From positions 1 to 51,005 of the forward strand of contig CADCDY010000008.1 in the NCBI GenBank assembly GCA_902800245.1: a stretch of 51,005 bases of DNA, read 5' to 3'. Under the pieces are notes generated by a model that did no database searches, was not told the DNA's origin, and saw only the letters and a list, made by a program, of their open reading frames with translations. Made by a program: the position numbers and the translations under genes. Shown piece after piece: positions 1 through 7,562 of this stretch (position 1 is its first letter; each line of letters begins with the position of its first letter). The DNA comes from an uncultured Prevotellaceae bacterium. Its GTDB lineage: Bacteria; Bacteroidota; Bacteroidia; Bacteroidales; Bacteroidaceae.

Positions 1-789
1 GATACCCTCAACAGTTACCTCACCCTTAACAACAGCGTGCAGGATAGTGGTAGAACCTGTAGGAGTCGGAACGCGCTGAGCAGCACCGATCAGCTTACCG
101 TTCAGCTCGGGGATAACGAGACCGATAGCCTTAGCAGCACCAGTTGAGTTAGGAACGATGTTCTGAGCACCAGCACGAGCGCGCTGAACATCACCCTTGC
201 GCTGAGGACCGTCCAGAATCATCTGGTCGCCAGTGTAAGCGTGAACAGTAGTCATGATACCACTCTGGATGGGAGCGAAATCGTTCAGAGCCTTGGTCAT
301 AGGAGCCAAGCAGTTTGTTGTACAAGAAGCAGCGCTGATAACGGTGTCAGCAGGAGTCAGAGTCTTGTGGTTAACGTTGTAAACGATAGTAGGCAGGTCG
401 TTGCCAGCAGGAGCAGAGATAACAACCTTCTTAGCACCAGCGGTCAGGTGAGCAGAAGCCTTTTCCTTAGAAGTATAGAAACCTGTGCACTCCAGAACAA
501 CGTCTACGTCCAGCTTGCCCCAAGGCAGCTCAGCAGCGTTAGGAATAGCGTAGATGGTGATCTTCTTGCCATCAACAACAATGTAGTCCTCACCAGCCTC
601 AACAGTGTGCTTGTTCTCACCGAACTTGCCACAGAAACCACCCTGAGCAGTGTCATACTTCAACAGATGAGCCAGCATCTTTGGGCTGGTCAAGTCGTTG
701 ATTGCTACTACTTCATAACCTTCAGCCTCGAACATCTGACGGAAAGCGAGGCGACCGATACGGCCAAAACCGTTAATTGCAAAAAAAAT
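1..789 (-). CDS. gap: Glyceraldehyde-3-phosphate dehydrogenase, partial, abnormal 5' end
   Basis: Glycolytic GAPDH: oxidises glyceraldehyde-3-phosphate to 1,3-bisphosphoglycerate with NAD, in the cytoplasm. Translating the minus strand gives the NAD-binding N-terminus [15 protein letters not shown], then the catalytic-cysteine motif [12 protein letters not shown] (nucleophile Cys) and HAYTGDQ. The frame is open to the left edge, so roughly the last 70-75 residues of a ~335-residue enzyme lie outside. The oddity is the start: family members begin with Met and two or three residues before [10 protein letters not shown], but here the frame upstream of Ala (778-780) reads TTT TTT ATT AGA ATA back to a stop at 820-822, with no ATG, GTG or TTG. 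Only ATT (787-789), ATA (793-795) or CTG (811-813) could serve. No minus-strand -7 box is seen upstream. Either a rare start is used or the first codons and promoter have been lost or misassembled. The family call is secure; the 5' end is not. Confidence 0.9.
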   Translation of the reverse strand, partial: MFFAINGFGRIGRLAFRQMFEAEGYEVVAINDLTSPKMLAHLLKYDTAQGGFCGKFGENKHTVEAGEDYIVVDGKKITIYAIPNAAELPWGKLDVDVVLECTGFYTSKEKASAHLTAGAKKVVISAPAGNDLPTIVYNVNHKTLTPADTVISAASCTTNCLAPMTKALNDFAPIQSGIMTTVHAYTGDQMILDGPQRKGDVQRARAGAQNIVPNSTGAAKAIGLVIPELNGKLIGAAQRVPTPTGSTTILHAVVKGEVTVEGI

Positions 790-792
790 TCT

Positions 793-800
793 TATATTTG
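793..800 (+). promoter_or_regulatory. Possible -7 box upstream of mscL
   Basis: TATATTTG followed by CAC fits the Bacteroidota -7 consensus TAnnTTTG on the plus strand, about 155 bases before mscL. No TTTG lies at the expected 19-20 base distance upstream, so this is a weak call. It lies inside the abnormal 5' end of gap. The spacer to mscL (801-954) holds no other clear signal. Confidence 0.35.
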
Positions 801-954
801 CACGTGATTTCAGTCTTAATTAAAGTGAAAAGTAATGACTGAGTGTAAAAAATGAGATAAGTCAAGGTCAAATGACCGAGATTGTAAAACGCAGATTGCA
901 AAATGGAGTTAGAAAAGTAATACATTATAGGTTAAACTTTTAAATTTTAGTGTT

Positions 955-1350
955 ATGGGATTTATTAAAGAGTTTAAAGAGTTTGCCATGAAGGGCAACG
1001 TAATGGACATGGCTGTCGGTGTGATCATCGGTGGTGCGTTTGGAAAAATCGTGTCGAGTCTGGTTGACGACATTCTAATGCCGTTGGTTGGAGTCATTAC
1101 TGGCAACGTAGACTTCACGAAGTTGGAATTTGCCTTTGGCGAAGGCGACATGGCCGCTACGCTGAAGTACGGAACCTTCATTCAGAACACGGTTGACTTC
1201 CTCATTGTCGCTTTCTGTATCTTCCTGATGCTGAAGGGCATCAACAAACTGAACAAGAAGAAGGAAGAGCCCGCAGAGCCCGAGGCTCCCACAGGACCTA
1301 CTCAGGAAGAACTGCTGGCTGAGATTCGCGACCTGCTGAAGGCGAAGTAA
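955..1350 (+). CDS. mscL: Large-conductance mechanosensitive channel MscL
   Basis: Inner-membrane channel that opens under extreme membrane tension and releases solutes on hypo-osmotic shock. The 131-residue length fits the family (about 130-150). The N-terminus is the MscL signature: an amphipathic helix [14 protein letters not shown], then TM1 with [20 protein letters not shown] containing the gate residues. A periplasmic loop of about 35 residues follows, then TM2 (about 80-100, [16 protein letters not shown]) and a charged cytoplasmic helix ending [15 protein letters not shown]. The ATG at 955 gives the conserved N-terminus directly. Monocistronic: a terminator follows and the next gene has its own promoter. 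Confidence 0.97.
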   Translation: MGFIKEFKEFAMKGNVMDMAVGVIIGGAFGKIVSSLVDDILMPLVGVITGNVDFTKLEFAFGEGDMAATLKYGTFIQNTVDFLIVAFCIFLMLKGINKLNKKKEEPAEPEAPTGPTQEELLAEIRDLLKAK

Positions 1351-1378
1351 ATCAAGAAAACGCCATATATTATAATAC

Positions 1379-1415
1379 AAGGTGGTAAATTATTTTGCCA
1401 CCTTATATTTTTTGC
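1379..1415 (+). terminator. Rho-independent terminator after mscL
   Basis: AAGGTGG at 1379-1385 pairs with CCACCTT at 1398-1404 around an AT-rich loop, followed by a T-rich run ATATTTTTTTG. It sits 28 bases after the mscL stop. Confidence 0.75.
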
Positions 1416-1474
1416 ATAACTTTGCCAAAAAATTGGCGAAGATTACTAAATCTCGGCAAAAAAATGAATTTCAT

Positions 1475-1505
1475 TTTGTTTTGCTCTCGATAAATCGTAA
1501 CTTTG
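1475..1505 (+). promoter_or_regulatory. Promoter of the SulP gene
   Basis: TTTG at 1475-1478 and TAACTTTG at 1498-1505, separated by 19 bases, match the Bacteroidota -33/-7 promoter. The start codon follows 26 bases later. A second TAACTTTG near 1417 lacks a spaced -33 element. Confidence 0.75.
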
Positions 1506-1531
1506 CAAACGAAAATCGAATTTTTAGGATA

Positions 1532-3235
1532 ATGAAGACTTTAGATTTCAAGCCGAAAATGGTTTCGGCCGTTAAGAATTACAACAAGAAGACGTTCGTT
1601 GCCGACCTCATGGCAGGCATCATCGTCGGTATCGTAGCGCTGCCGTTGGCCATTGCTTTCGGTATTGCAAGCGGCGTTTCGCCTGAGAAAGGTATCATCA
1701 CCGCCATCGTCGCAGGATTGGCCATCTCGCTCTTCGGAGGTTCGAAGGTTCAGATTGGTGGTCCTACGGGTGCTTTTATCATCATCGTCTACGGTATCAT
1801 CCAGCAGTACGGCATGCAGGGACTGACCATTGCAACGCTGATGGCAGGTGTATTCCTCATTCTGTTGGGTGTGTTACGTCTGGGAACCATCATCAAGTAC
1901 ATTCCCTACCCCATCGTGGTGGGATTTACAAGCGGTATTGCCGTCACCATCTTCACGACGCAGGTAAAAGATCTGCTGGGGCTGACGATGGACAAGGTAC
2001 CAAGTGATTTCATCGAAAAGTGGATTGCCTATATATATAATATAGGTACGATAGACTGGTGGAGTGCGCTGGTAGGCATCGTCTCCGTCGCACTCATTGC
2101 CTCGTGGCCCATGTTGGCGCGTAAATTCCATCTGTCGCCGTTGCGCGCACTACCTGGTTCGCTGGTTGCTATCATCCTGATGACTGTTGCGGCCTTGCTG
2201 CTGAAGCAGTATGCTGGCATCACCAGTATTGAGACTATCGGAGACCGTTTCAGCATCTCGTCGCAACTGCCTGGAGCTGTGGTGCCGGAACTGTCATGGG
2301 AGACTATCAAGGGACTCGTAGGACCTGCTGTCACTATTGCCGTCTTAGGCGCCATCGAATCACTCCTTTCGGCTACTGTGGCTGACGGTGTCATTGGCGA
2401 TCACCATAATTCGAATACCGAACTCATCGGACAGGGTATTGCCAATATCGCATCACCTATCTTTGGCGGTATTCCCGCTACGGGCGCCATAGCACGTACG
2501 ATGACCAACATCAATAACGGTGGTCGCACGCCTGTTGCAGGCATCGTTCACGCTGTTGTGCTGCTGATTATCTTCCTGTTCCTCATGCCACTCGCACAGT
2601 ATATTCCGATGGCCTGTCTGGCTGGCGTGCTGGTTGTCGTAGCTTACGGCATGAGCGGCTGGCGTTCGTTCCTGGCAATGACCCGTCGTAATCCCAAGAG
2701 CGATGTCACCGTGTTGCTGATTACGTTCTTCCTTACTATCATCTTCGACCTTACAGTGGCCATCGAGTTCGGACTCATCTGCGCTTGTCTGCTCTTTATG
2801 CGACGTATGGCTGAAACCACCGAAGTTCACGCCATCCTCAACGAGATTGACCTCAACGAGGATGCCGAGATGAAGGCAGGCAATCTGGAACATTTGACCA
2901 TTCCCGAGGGCGTCGAGGTATACGAAATCAATGGTCCTTACTTCTTTGGAGCCGGCACGCGCTTCGAGGACTTCATGGCTCGCTGGGGTCATCATCCGAA
3001 GGTTCGCATCATTCGTATGCGTAAGGTGCCGTTCATTGACTCGACGGGCCTGCACAACCTCGAAAATATGTGTCGCATGTGTCAGAAGGATGGAACAACC
3101 ATCGTGCTGTCAGGTGTTACGCCAAAGGTCGATGCCATGCTTCGCCGCAACAACTTCGACAAGTTATTGGGCGCTGAGAATATCACGAGCCACATCGATC
3201 TTGCACTGGCTCGTGCCCGTGAGATTATCGCCTAA
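1532..3235 (+). CDS. SulP-family anion transporter with STAS domain
   Basis: Inner-membrane permease of the SLC26/SulP family; members move sulfate, bicarbonate, dicarboxylates or other anions, and the substrate here cannot be read from sequence. The 567-residue product has the family layout: cytoplasmic N-terminus, a 10-14 helix core (about residues 20-430) with the conserved stretch IGGPTGAFIIIVYGI, the GDHHNSNTELIGQGIAN segment near the middle, and a C-terminal STAS domain (about 455-565) with VRIIRMRKVPFIDSTGLHNL. I chose ATG 1532 (MKTLDFKPKMV). A longer in-frame ATG at 1382 lies inside the mscL terminator and upstream of the -7 box, so it would not be transcribed from this promoter. It ends 6 bases from the convergent P-loop gene. 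Confidence 0.93.
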   Translation: MKTLDFKPKMVSAVKNYNKKTFVADLMAGIIVGIVALPLAIAFGIASGVSPEKGIITAIVAGLAISLFGGSKVQIGGPTGAFIIIVYGIIQQYGMQGLTIATLMAGVFLILLGVLRLGTIIKYIPYPIVVGFTSGIAVTIFTTQVKDLLGLTMDKVPSDFIEKWIAYIYNIGTIDWWSALVGIVSVALIASWPMLARKFHLSPLRALPGSLVAIILMTVAALLLKQYAGITSIETIGDRFSISSQLPGAVVPELSWETIKGLVGPAVTIAVLGAIESLLSATVADGVIGDHHNSNTELIGQGIANIASPIFGGIPATGAIARTMTNINNGGRTPVAGIVHAVVLLIIFLFLMPLAQYIPMACLAGVLVVVAYGMSGWRSFLAMTRRNPKSDVTVLLITFFLTIIFDLTVAIEFGLICACLLFMRRMAETTEVHAILNEIDLNEDAEMKAGNLEHLTIPEGVEVYEINGPYFFGAGTRFEDFMARWGHHPKVRIIRMRKVPFIDSTGLHNLENMCRMCQKDGTTIVLSGVTPKVDAMLRRNNFDKLLGAENITSHIDLALARAREIIA

Positions 3236-3241
3236 ACGCTA

Positions 3242-4339
3242 CTATCGTCTGAGGGCGATATTGTAGTTATAATACTGTGGATTTCCCGTTACGTCCTCAA
3301 TCACACGGAGGAATGGCGGGAAATTCACACTTTCTTGCTGTGCCACACCCTTTGTCTCCAAAAGGACGAGATTATTGACAGGCTCGTGGAACGTATCGAC
3401 TTGGAAGAACTGCCCACGCCAGATAAAGCTGCGACGTGTCTTACGAATGGTGGCACGATAGGGGTCAGCCTGCTGCAACAACGACTCATAGAGGGCATTG
3501 CTCACCTGACGCTCAGTCTCTAACACTTCCGTCGCTGAAATGCGCTTCTTGGTTTTGTGGACATTGACAACCTCGCCACCCCAGTCACGACGGCGTAGAC
3601 GTATCTCACAATCAGGATCTGCCACGAGATAGGTCTGCGTTATCTCACTCTCAATGCTTTCAGGCAACTGTCCCGTCAACTCTACAATATACGTACGCTC
3701 GTCCTCGATGGGCTGCGGAATCTCGAGTACGTTCGAAATCTCCTTCAGCACACGGTTGATCTTCATGTCGAAATTATCGTGGTTGTTGATGACGCGCAGA
3801 TGCGGATGCCCCGTCCACGCTTTATTCACCTTCTTGTCCAAGTCACGCGCTATACGCAAACCTTCTTCGTTGGCCTGCTCGTAACGCGTCGAATTGGTGG
3901 CTGTGGTATAATACTGCTCGGCACCATCGGCAGCACTCACCAGGTGCAACACCGCATCATAGCGTTTGCGTAACTCGTTGGAGTTGGTGCCGCATTTCTC
4001 ACACAGTTCCTCCCACATAGCTTTGTCGATATAGGCCGAAATGTCCATCGTGCCACGGTCGCAGACTACAAAGGTTGGCTTCGTACAGGTCTCGGCCAGT
4101 CGCATAAACGAGTTCTCCAACGCCAGCTGCGTGCGCAGAATAGCTAACTCGCCCTCGTAGTAGAGGTCATGATTCGGTGTCAGATAGCTCCAACCTCCCT
4201 GACTATACATCGTAGGTACTTCGGGCACGGTAAACACCTTAAAGCCCAAGTTAGAGAAATGGTCAATAATGCGCACCAGCGCCGTTGTTTTGCCAGCACA
4301 GGGACCGCCCGTCAATACGATTCGCTTGATATCTTTCAT
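3242..4339 (-). CDS. P-loop NTPase fused to a CYTH-like domain
   Basis: The N-terminus (about 1-190) is an AAA_28-type P-loop domain with Walker A GGPCAGKTT and a kinase-like segment FVVCDRGTMDISAYID. The C-terminal half (about 195-350) looks like a CYTH/triphosphate-tunnel fold: it has the alternating charged strand pattern CEIRLRRRDWGG, a TKKRIS strand and RKTRRSFIWRGQFFQVD. Proteins of this architecture are widespread in Bacteroidales as ATP-binding proteins; the substrate is unknown. By analogy with CYTH enzymes it may act on a polyphosphate or nucleotide substrate, which is inference. 365 residues, start at ATG 4339. Upstream on the minus strand TACCTTTG (complement of 4366-4373) is the likely -7 box. 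Confidence 0.85.
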   Translation of the reverse strand: MKDIKRIVLTGGPCAGKTTALVRIIDHFSNLGFKVFTVPEVPTMYSQGGWSYLTPNHDLYYEGELAILRTQLALENSFMRLAETCTKPTFVVCDRGTMDISAYIDKAMWEELCEKCGTNSNELRKRYDAVLHLVSAADGAEQYYTTATNSTRYEQANEEGLRIARDLDKKVNKAWTGHPHLRVINNHDNFDMKINRVLKEISNVLEIPQPIEDERTYIVELTGQLPESIESEITQTYLVADPDCEIRLRRRDWGGEVVNVHKTKKRISATEVLETERQVSNALYESLLQQADPYRATIRKTRRSFIWRGQFFQVDTFHEPVNNLVLLETKGVAQQESVNFPPFLRVIEDVTGNPQYYNYNIALRR

Positions 4340-4376
4340 CTTGTTTTAAGTTTTCTGGCGACAAAGGTACAAAAAA

Positions 4377-4408
4377 GTTTAGAGTTTAGCGTTTAAAGTT
4401 TAGAGAAA
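4377..4408 (+). repeat. Short iterated word (GTTTAGAG-like) before the peptidase gene
   Basis: Four imperfect copies of a 7-9 base unit (GTTTAGA / GTTTAGC / GTTTAAA / GTTTAGA) lie just upstream of the -7 box. It is one of several locus-specific iterated spacers in this window. Confidence 0.55.
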
Positions 4409-4412
4409 TTTG

Positions 4413-4420
4413 TATCTTTG
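4413..4420 (+). promoter_or_regulatory. -7 box of the prolyl oligopeptidase gene
   Basis: TATCTTTG followed by CAGC, 22 bases before the start codon. The -33 element is weak (TTTA) and lies in the iterated GTTTAGA spacer. Confidence 0.65.
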
Positions 4421-4442
4421 CAGCAAAATAATTTTAGAAACA

Positions 4443-6548
4443 ATGAAAAGAACATTATTGATGAGCATGGCAATGATAGCCACAAATTTACTGCAAGCAC
4501 AGGATTTGCAGTATCCGAAAGCTGCCAAGGACGGCACAGTAGACGAATATTTTGGTGTGAAGGTCGCTGACCCCTACCGTTGGTTGGAGAACGACACTTC
4601 GGCACAGACAGCAGCATGGGTGGAGGCGGAAAATCGAGTGACGGCTGATTTTCTCAGCCGTATCCCTTTCCGTGGGAAGTTGCTGAAACGACTGACAGAG
4701 CTCGCCAACTACGAGAAAATCGGTGCTCCGCGCAAACGCCACGGCAAATGGTATTTCTACAAGAACGATGGACTGCAGAACCAGTATGTCATGTACGTAA
4801 TGGACGAACTGGGCGGCACCCCACGCGTATTCCTCGACCCCAACACGCTATCGACGGACGGTACAGTGGCGCTGAAAGGGACGTACTTCTCGCACAACGG
4901 ACGATGGATGGCCTACGCCATTTCGCGCTCAGGCTCTGACTGGCAGGAATTCTACGTTATCGACCTGAAGACTGGCCAGCTCACCACTGACCACATCGAA
5001 TGGGCAAAATTCTCAGGTGCCGCGTGGCAGGGTGACGGTTTCTACTATTCCAGCTACGACCGTCCGACAGAGGGAAAGGAATTCTCGAACGTCAACGAGG
5101 GTATGAAGATCTATTACCACAAGATGGGTACGCCGCAGTCGGAGGATGTACTGTTCTATCAGAACCCCATGAAGCCCAAAGTATTCTTCGAGGTGGCCAC
5201 GAACGAAGAAGAGACGCTGATGTACATGTACGAGGCTGGCGCTGGTGCTGGCAACAACCTGCTTGTGAGAGACTTGCGCCAGCAGGGCTCGCAGTTCATC
5301 CAGATGACCGATAACATGGACTATCAATATGCCCCTATCTACGATGATGGCAACAAGATTTACATCTATACCAACTATGGTGCACCGAAGGGGCGCATCA
5401 TGGTGGCAGATATCCACACGCCAGGTGTCAACGACTGGCAAGTGCTCGTCCCTGAACAGCAGAACGTACTGGGCGGCGTCGATGTCATCAATCGCCAGTT
5501 CATCCTCACTTATGCGCAGGACGCCTGCGACCACGCATACGTCTATGGTCTCGACGGAAAAATGCGTCACGAGGTAAAGCTCCCAATGGTGGGCAGCGTA
5601 GGTTTTACGGGTGATAAGAAAGAGCCCGAGTGCTTCTACACCTTCACATCGTTCACGATGCCCGGCACCATCTATCGTTACGATATGGCAAAGAACGAGA
5701 GCACGCTCTACGCACAGCCCAACGTGAAGTTCAAGCAGCAGGAGTACGAGAGTAAACAGATTTTCTTTAATAGTAAAGATGGTACGCGCGTACCTATGTT
5801 TATTACATATAAGAAAGGACTGAAGCGTAACGGCAAGAATCCCGTCTATCTCTACGGCTATGGTGGTTTCAACATTCCCCTCGGACCTGGTTTCTCCGCA
5901 ACACGTATTCCTTTCCTCGAACAGGGTGGCATCTACGCACAGGTCAATCTGCGCGGCGGCAGCGAGTATGGCGAGGAATGGCACTTGGCAGGTACGAAGA
6001 TGCAGAAGCAGAACGTGTTCGACGACTTCATCTCAGCTGCAGAATACCTGATCAAAGAGGGCTACACCTCCAAGGAGAAGTTGGCAATCGTGGGTGGTTC
6101 GAACGGTGGACTGCTCGTCGGTGCCTGCATGACGCAGCGTCCCGACCTCTTCCGTGTGGCCATTCCGCAGGTAGGCGTGATGGACATGCTGCGCTATCAT
6201 AAGTTCACCATTGGCTGGAACTGGGCCAGCGACTACGGCACCAGCGAGGATTCGAAGGAGATGTTCGAATATCTTCGCGGTTATTCTCCGCTACATAACC
6301 TGAAGCAAGGTACCTCCTACCCTGCCACACTGGTTACTACTGCCGACCACGACGACCGCGTCGTGCCTGCCCATTCGTTTAAGTTCGCTGCTACGTTACA
6401 GGAGTGTCACAAGGGTCCGAATCCCGTTCTTATCCGTATCGACACCAAGGCCGGTCATGGTGGCGGCAAGCCACTCGCAAAAGTCCTTGAAGAACAAGCC
6501 GACATCTACTCGTTCATCCTCTATAATATGGGATTGAAATTCAAATAA
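4443..6548 (+). CDS. Prolyl oligopeptidase (S9A), exported
   Basis: Serine peptidase that cleaves short peptides after proline. An N-terminal signal peptide (MKRTLLMSMAMIATNLLQAQ) predicts export to the periplasm. The order is the family's: N-terminal segment with DPYRWLEN, a seven-bladed propeller (about 80-430), then the alpha/beta hydrolase domain. Catalytic residues are visible: Ser about 554 in GGSNGG, Asp about 640 in DHDDRV and His about 672 in GHGGG. 701 residues matches the usual ~700. ATG 4443 is used because it begins the signal peptide just after the -7 box; an upstream ATG at 4410 overlaps that box. A strong terminator follows. Confidence 0.95.
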   Translation: MKRTLLMSMAMIATNLLQAQDLQYPKAAKDGTVDEYFGVKVADPYRWLENDTSAQTAAWVEAENRVTADFLSRIPFRGKLLKRLTELANYEKIGAPRKRHGKWYFYKNDGLQNQYVMYVMDELGGTPRVFLDPNTLSTDGTVALKGTYFSHNGRWMAYAISRSGSDWQEFYVIDLKTGQLTTDHIEWAKFSGAAWQGDGFYYSSYDRPTEGKEFSNVNEGMKIYYHKMGTPQSEDVLFYQNPMKPKVFFEVATNEEETLMYMYEAGAGAGNNLLVRDLRQQGSQFIQMTDNMDYQYAPIYDDGNKIYIYTNYGAPKGRIMVADIHTPGVNDWQVLVPEQQNVLGGVDVINRQFILTYAQDACDHAYVYGLDGKMRHEVKLPMVGSVGFTGDKKEPECFYTFTSFTMPGTIYRYDMAKNESTLYAQPNVKFKQQEYESKQIFFNSKDGTRVPMFITYKKGLKRNGKNPVYLYGYGGFNIPLGPGFSATRIPFLEQGGIYAQVNLRGGSEYGEEWHLAGTKMQKQNVFDDFISAAEYLIKEGYTSKEKLAIVGGSNGGLLVGACMTQRPDLFRVAIPQVGVMDMLRYHKFTIGWNWASDYGTSEDSKEMFEYLRGYSPLHNLKQGTSYPATLVTTADHDDRVVPAHSFKFAATLQECHKGPNPVLIRIDTKAGHGGGKPLAKVLEEQADIYSFILYNMGLKFK

Positions 6549-6551
6549 AGA

Positions 6552-6586
6552 TTAAGCCCCGTCGTTTGGCGGGGCTTAACTTTTAT
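6552..6586 (+). terminator. Terminator between peptidase and methyltransferase genes
   Basis: A perfect 10-bp stem, TTAAGCCCCG (6552-6561) with CGGGGCTTAA (6570-6579), is followed by CTTTTATG. It lies just after the peptidase stop and before the convergent methyltransferase stop, so it may act in both directions. Confidence 0.9.
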
Positions 6587-6592
6587 GATAAG

Positions 6593-7510
6593 TCAAGCTT
6601 TTGTAGCGACGATTCGACAATAACGATGGATATTCTGACCATCAAAAGTATAGAGCATCAACCAGCCTGCAATGCTGTTCATTGTAACATCCAAGGAGAT
6701 AAACTTACGCAATGTCTTAATCAACTTTGGATGCGCGAAATAGCGGCACGACACGCGATCAAGGTTTCTCAATGTCGGTCTGATAGCCTGCGTCATCTCT
6801 GTAACATCGATATCACGGAACTGATGTTGGTCCATATATCTGGTCATGTTACCAATAAACTGGTCCTTAGCCGTGACTCGCATGGCAGCCAGTGTGATGG
6901 CAGACACTCGTTTCTCAAAGTCACTCATCTCCTCTTGCGCTTTGGCTTCGTAAACATCAAAGAGAATGAGTTTACCGCCAGGTTTAAGAACCTTGGAAAT
7001 CTCACCGATGACACGATCCTTGCTCTCGGCATGACAGACCGTTTCCACACCGAAGACGACATCAAAGGGCTTGTCCTGAAAAGCAGACAAATCATTGTAA
7101 TCGCCCTCAACCAGTGTCACGTTAGCAGGAACACGGTTCTTCAGGAAATTCCTGTTTGGGAGGTCAAGTGCCGTAAACTGATGCTGTGGGAATAGTTTGG
7201 CCAGCAATCGTGTGTTGGCCAACCTACCTGCTCCCACCTCAAGAACGCGCATGGATGTTCCTGTCAGGAATGTGCCTACAAACCGAGCCTGTTTCTCAAA
7301 GTCCTCTTTGTGAAAGATCACACCATCCGACAGTCCCATGTGAATATAATGTCCGCCACGAGAGTGGATGAGATTGTAGAAAAAATCCGACTTACGGTAA
7401 TACCGCGCGATGGCTTTTTGATCTGTTTTGTCCTGCAACAGTGAATCGAGGTCGTAATACGTCCCTATCACTTGCAGACGATCTAGAATTTCTTGTTCTT
7501 GAAATGTCAT
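6593..7510 (-). CDS. Class I SAM-dependent methyltransferase
   Basis: Rossmann-fold methyltransferase, 305 residues. Motif I is VLEVGAGRLANTRLLAKLF (about 90-108), followed by LDLPNRNF, the acidic-loop region VEGDYNDLSAF, FDVVFGVETVCHAES and LKPGGKLILFDVYEA. This pattern matches the small-molecule (UbiE / tocopherol-like) group of methyltransferases rather than nucleic-acid enzymes, but the substrate is not identifiable. I chose ATG 7510 (MTFQEQEI). The longer reading from 7561 would translate straight through a perfect 30-bp palindrome and is unlikely. It sits 52 bases downstream of mutB on the same strand and may be read from that operon. Confidence 0.88.
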   Translation of the reverse strand: MTFQEQEILDRLQVIGTYYDLDSLLQDKTDQKAIARYYRKSDFFYNLIHSRGGHYIHMGLSDGVIFHKEDFEKQARFVGTFLTGTSMRVLEVGAGRLANTRLLAKLFPQHQFTALDLPNRNFLKNRVPANVTLVEGDYNDLSAFQDKPFDVVFGVETVCHAESKDRVIGEISKVLKPGGKLILFDVYEAKAQEEMSDFEKRVSAITLAAMRVTAKDQFIGNMTRYMDQHQFRDIDVTEMTQAIRPTLRNLDRVSCRYFAHPKLIKTLRKFISLDVTMNSIAGWLMLYTFDGQNIHRYCRIVATKA

Positions 7511-7526
7511 ATTATTAATTATTAAT

Positions 7527-7556
7527 ATGGTTACCTGCAGCGCTGCAGGTAACCAT
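7527..7556. repeat. Perfect 30-bp palindrome between mutB and the methyltransferase gene
   Basis: Arms of 14 bases, ATGGTTACCTGCAG and its exact reverse complement, flank a CG centre, so all 30 bases are self-complementary. As RNA it forms a long stem with a minimal loop right after the mutB stop. There is no T-run in the minus direction (ATATTAATAATT follows), so it looks more like a processing or attenuation hairpin than a canonical terminator. Confidence 0.85.
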
Positions 7557-7562
7557 TTCACA

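Noticed and set aside
241-807. 188-codon open frame on the plus strand at the left end
   Set aside because: The minus strand encodes unmistakable GAPDH over the same bases; the plus frame is low-complexity Ser/Val/Gln-rich.
1382-1531. N-terminal extension of the SulP transporter
   Set aside because: The region contains the mscL terminator and the SulP promoter, and the encoded residues do not resemble the family.
5013-5984. 323-codon open frame antisense to prolyl oligopeptidase
   Set aside because: Shadow of a well-supported gene with complete catalytic triad.
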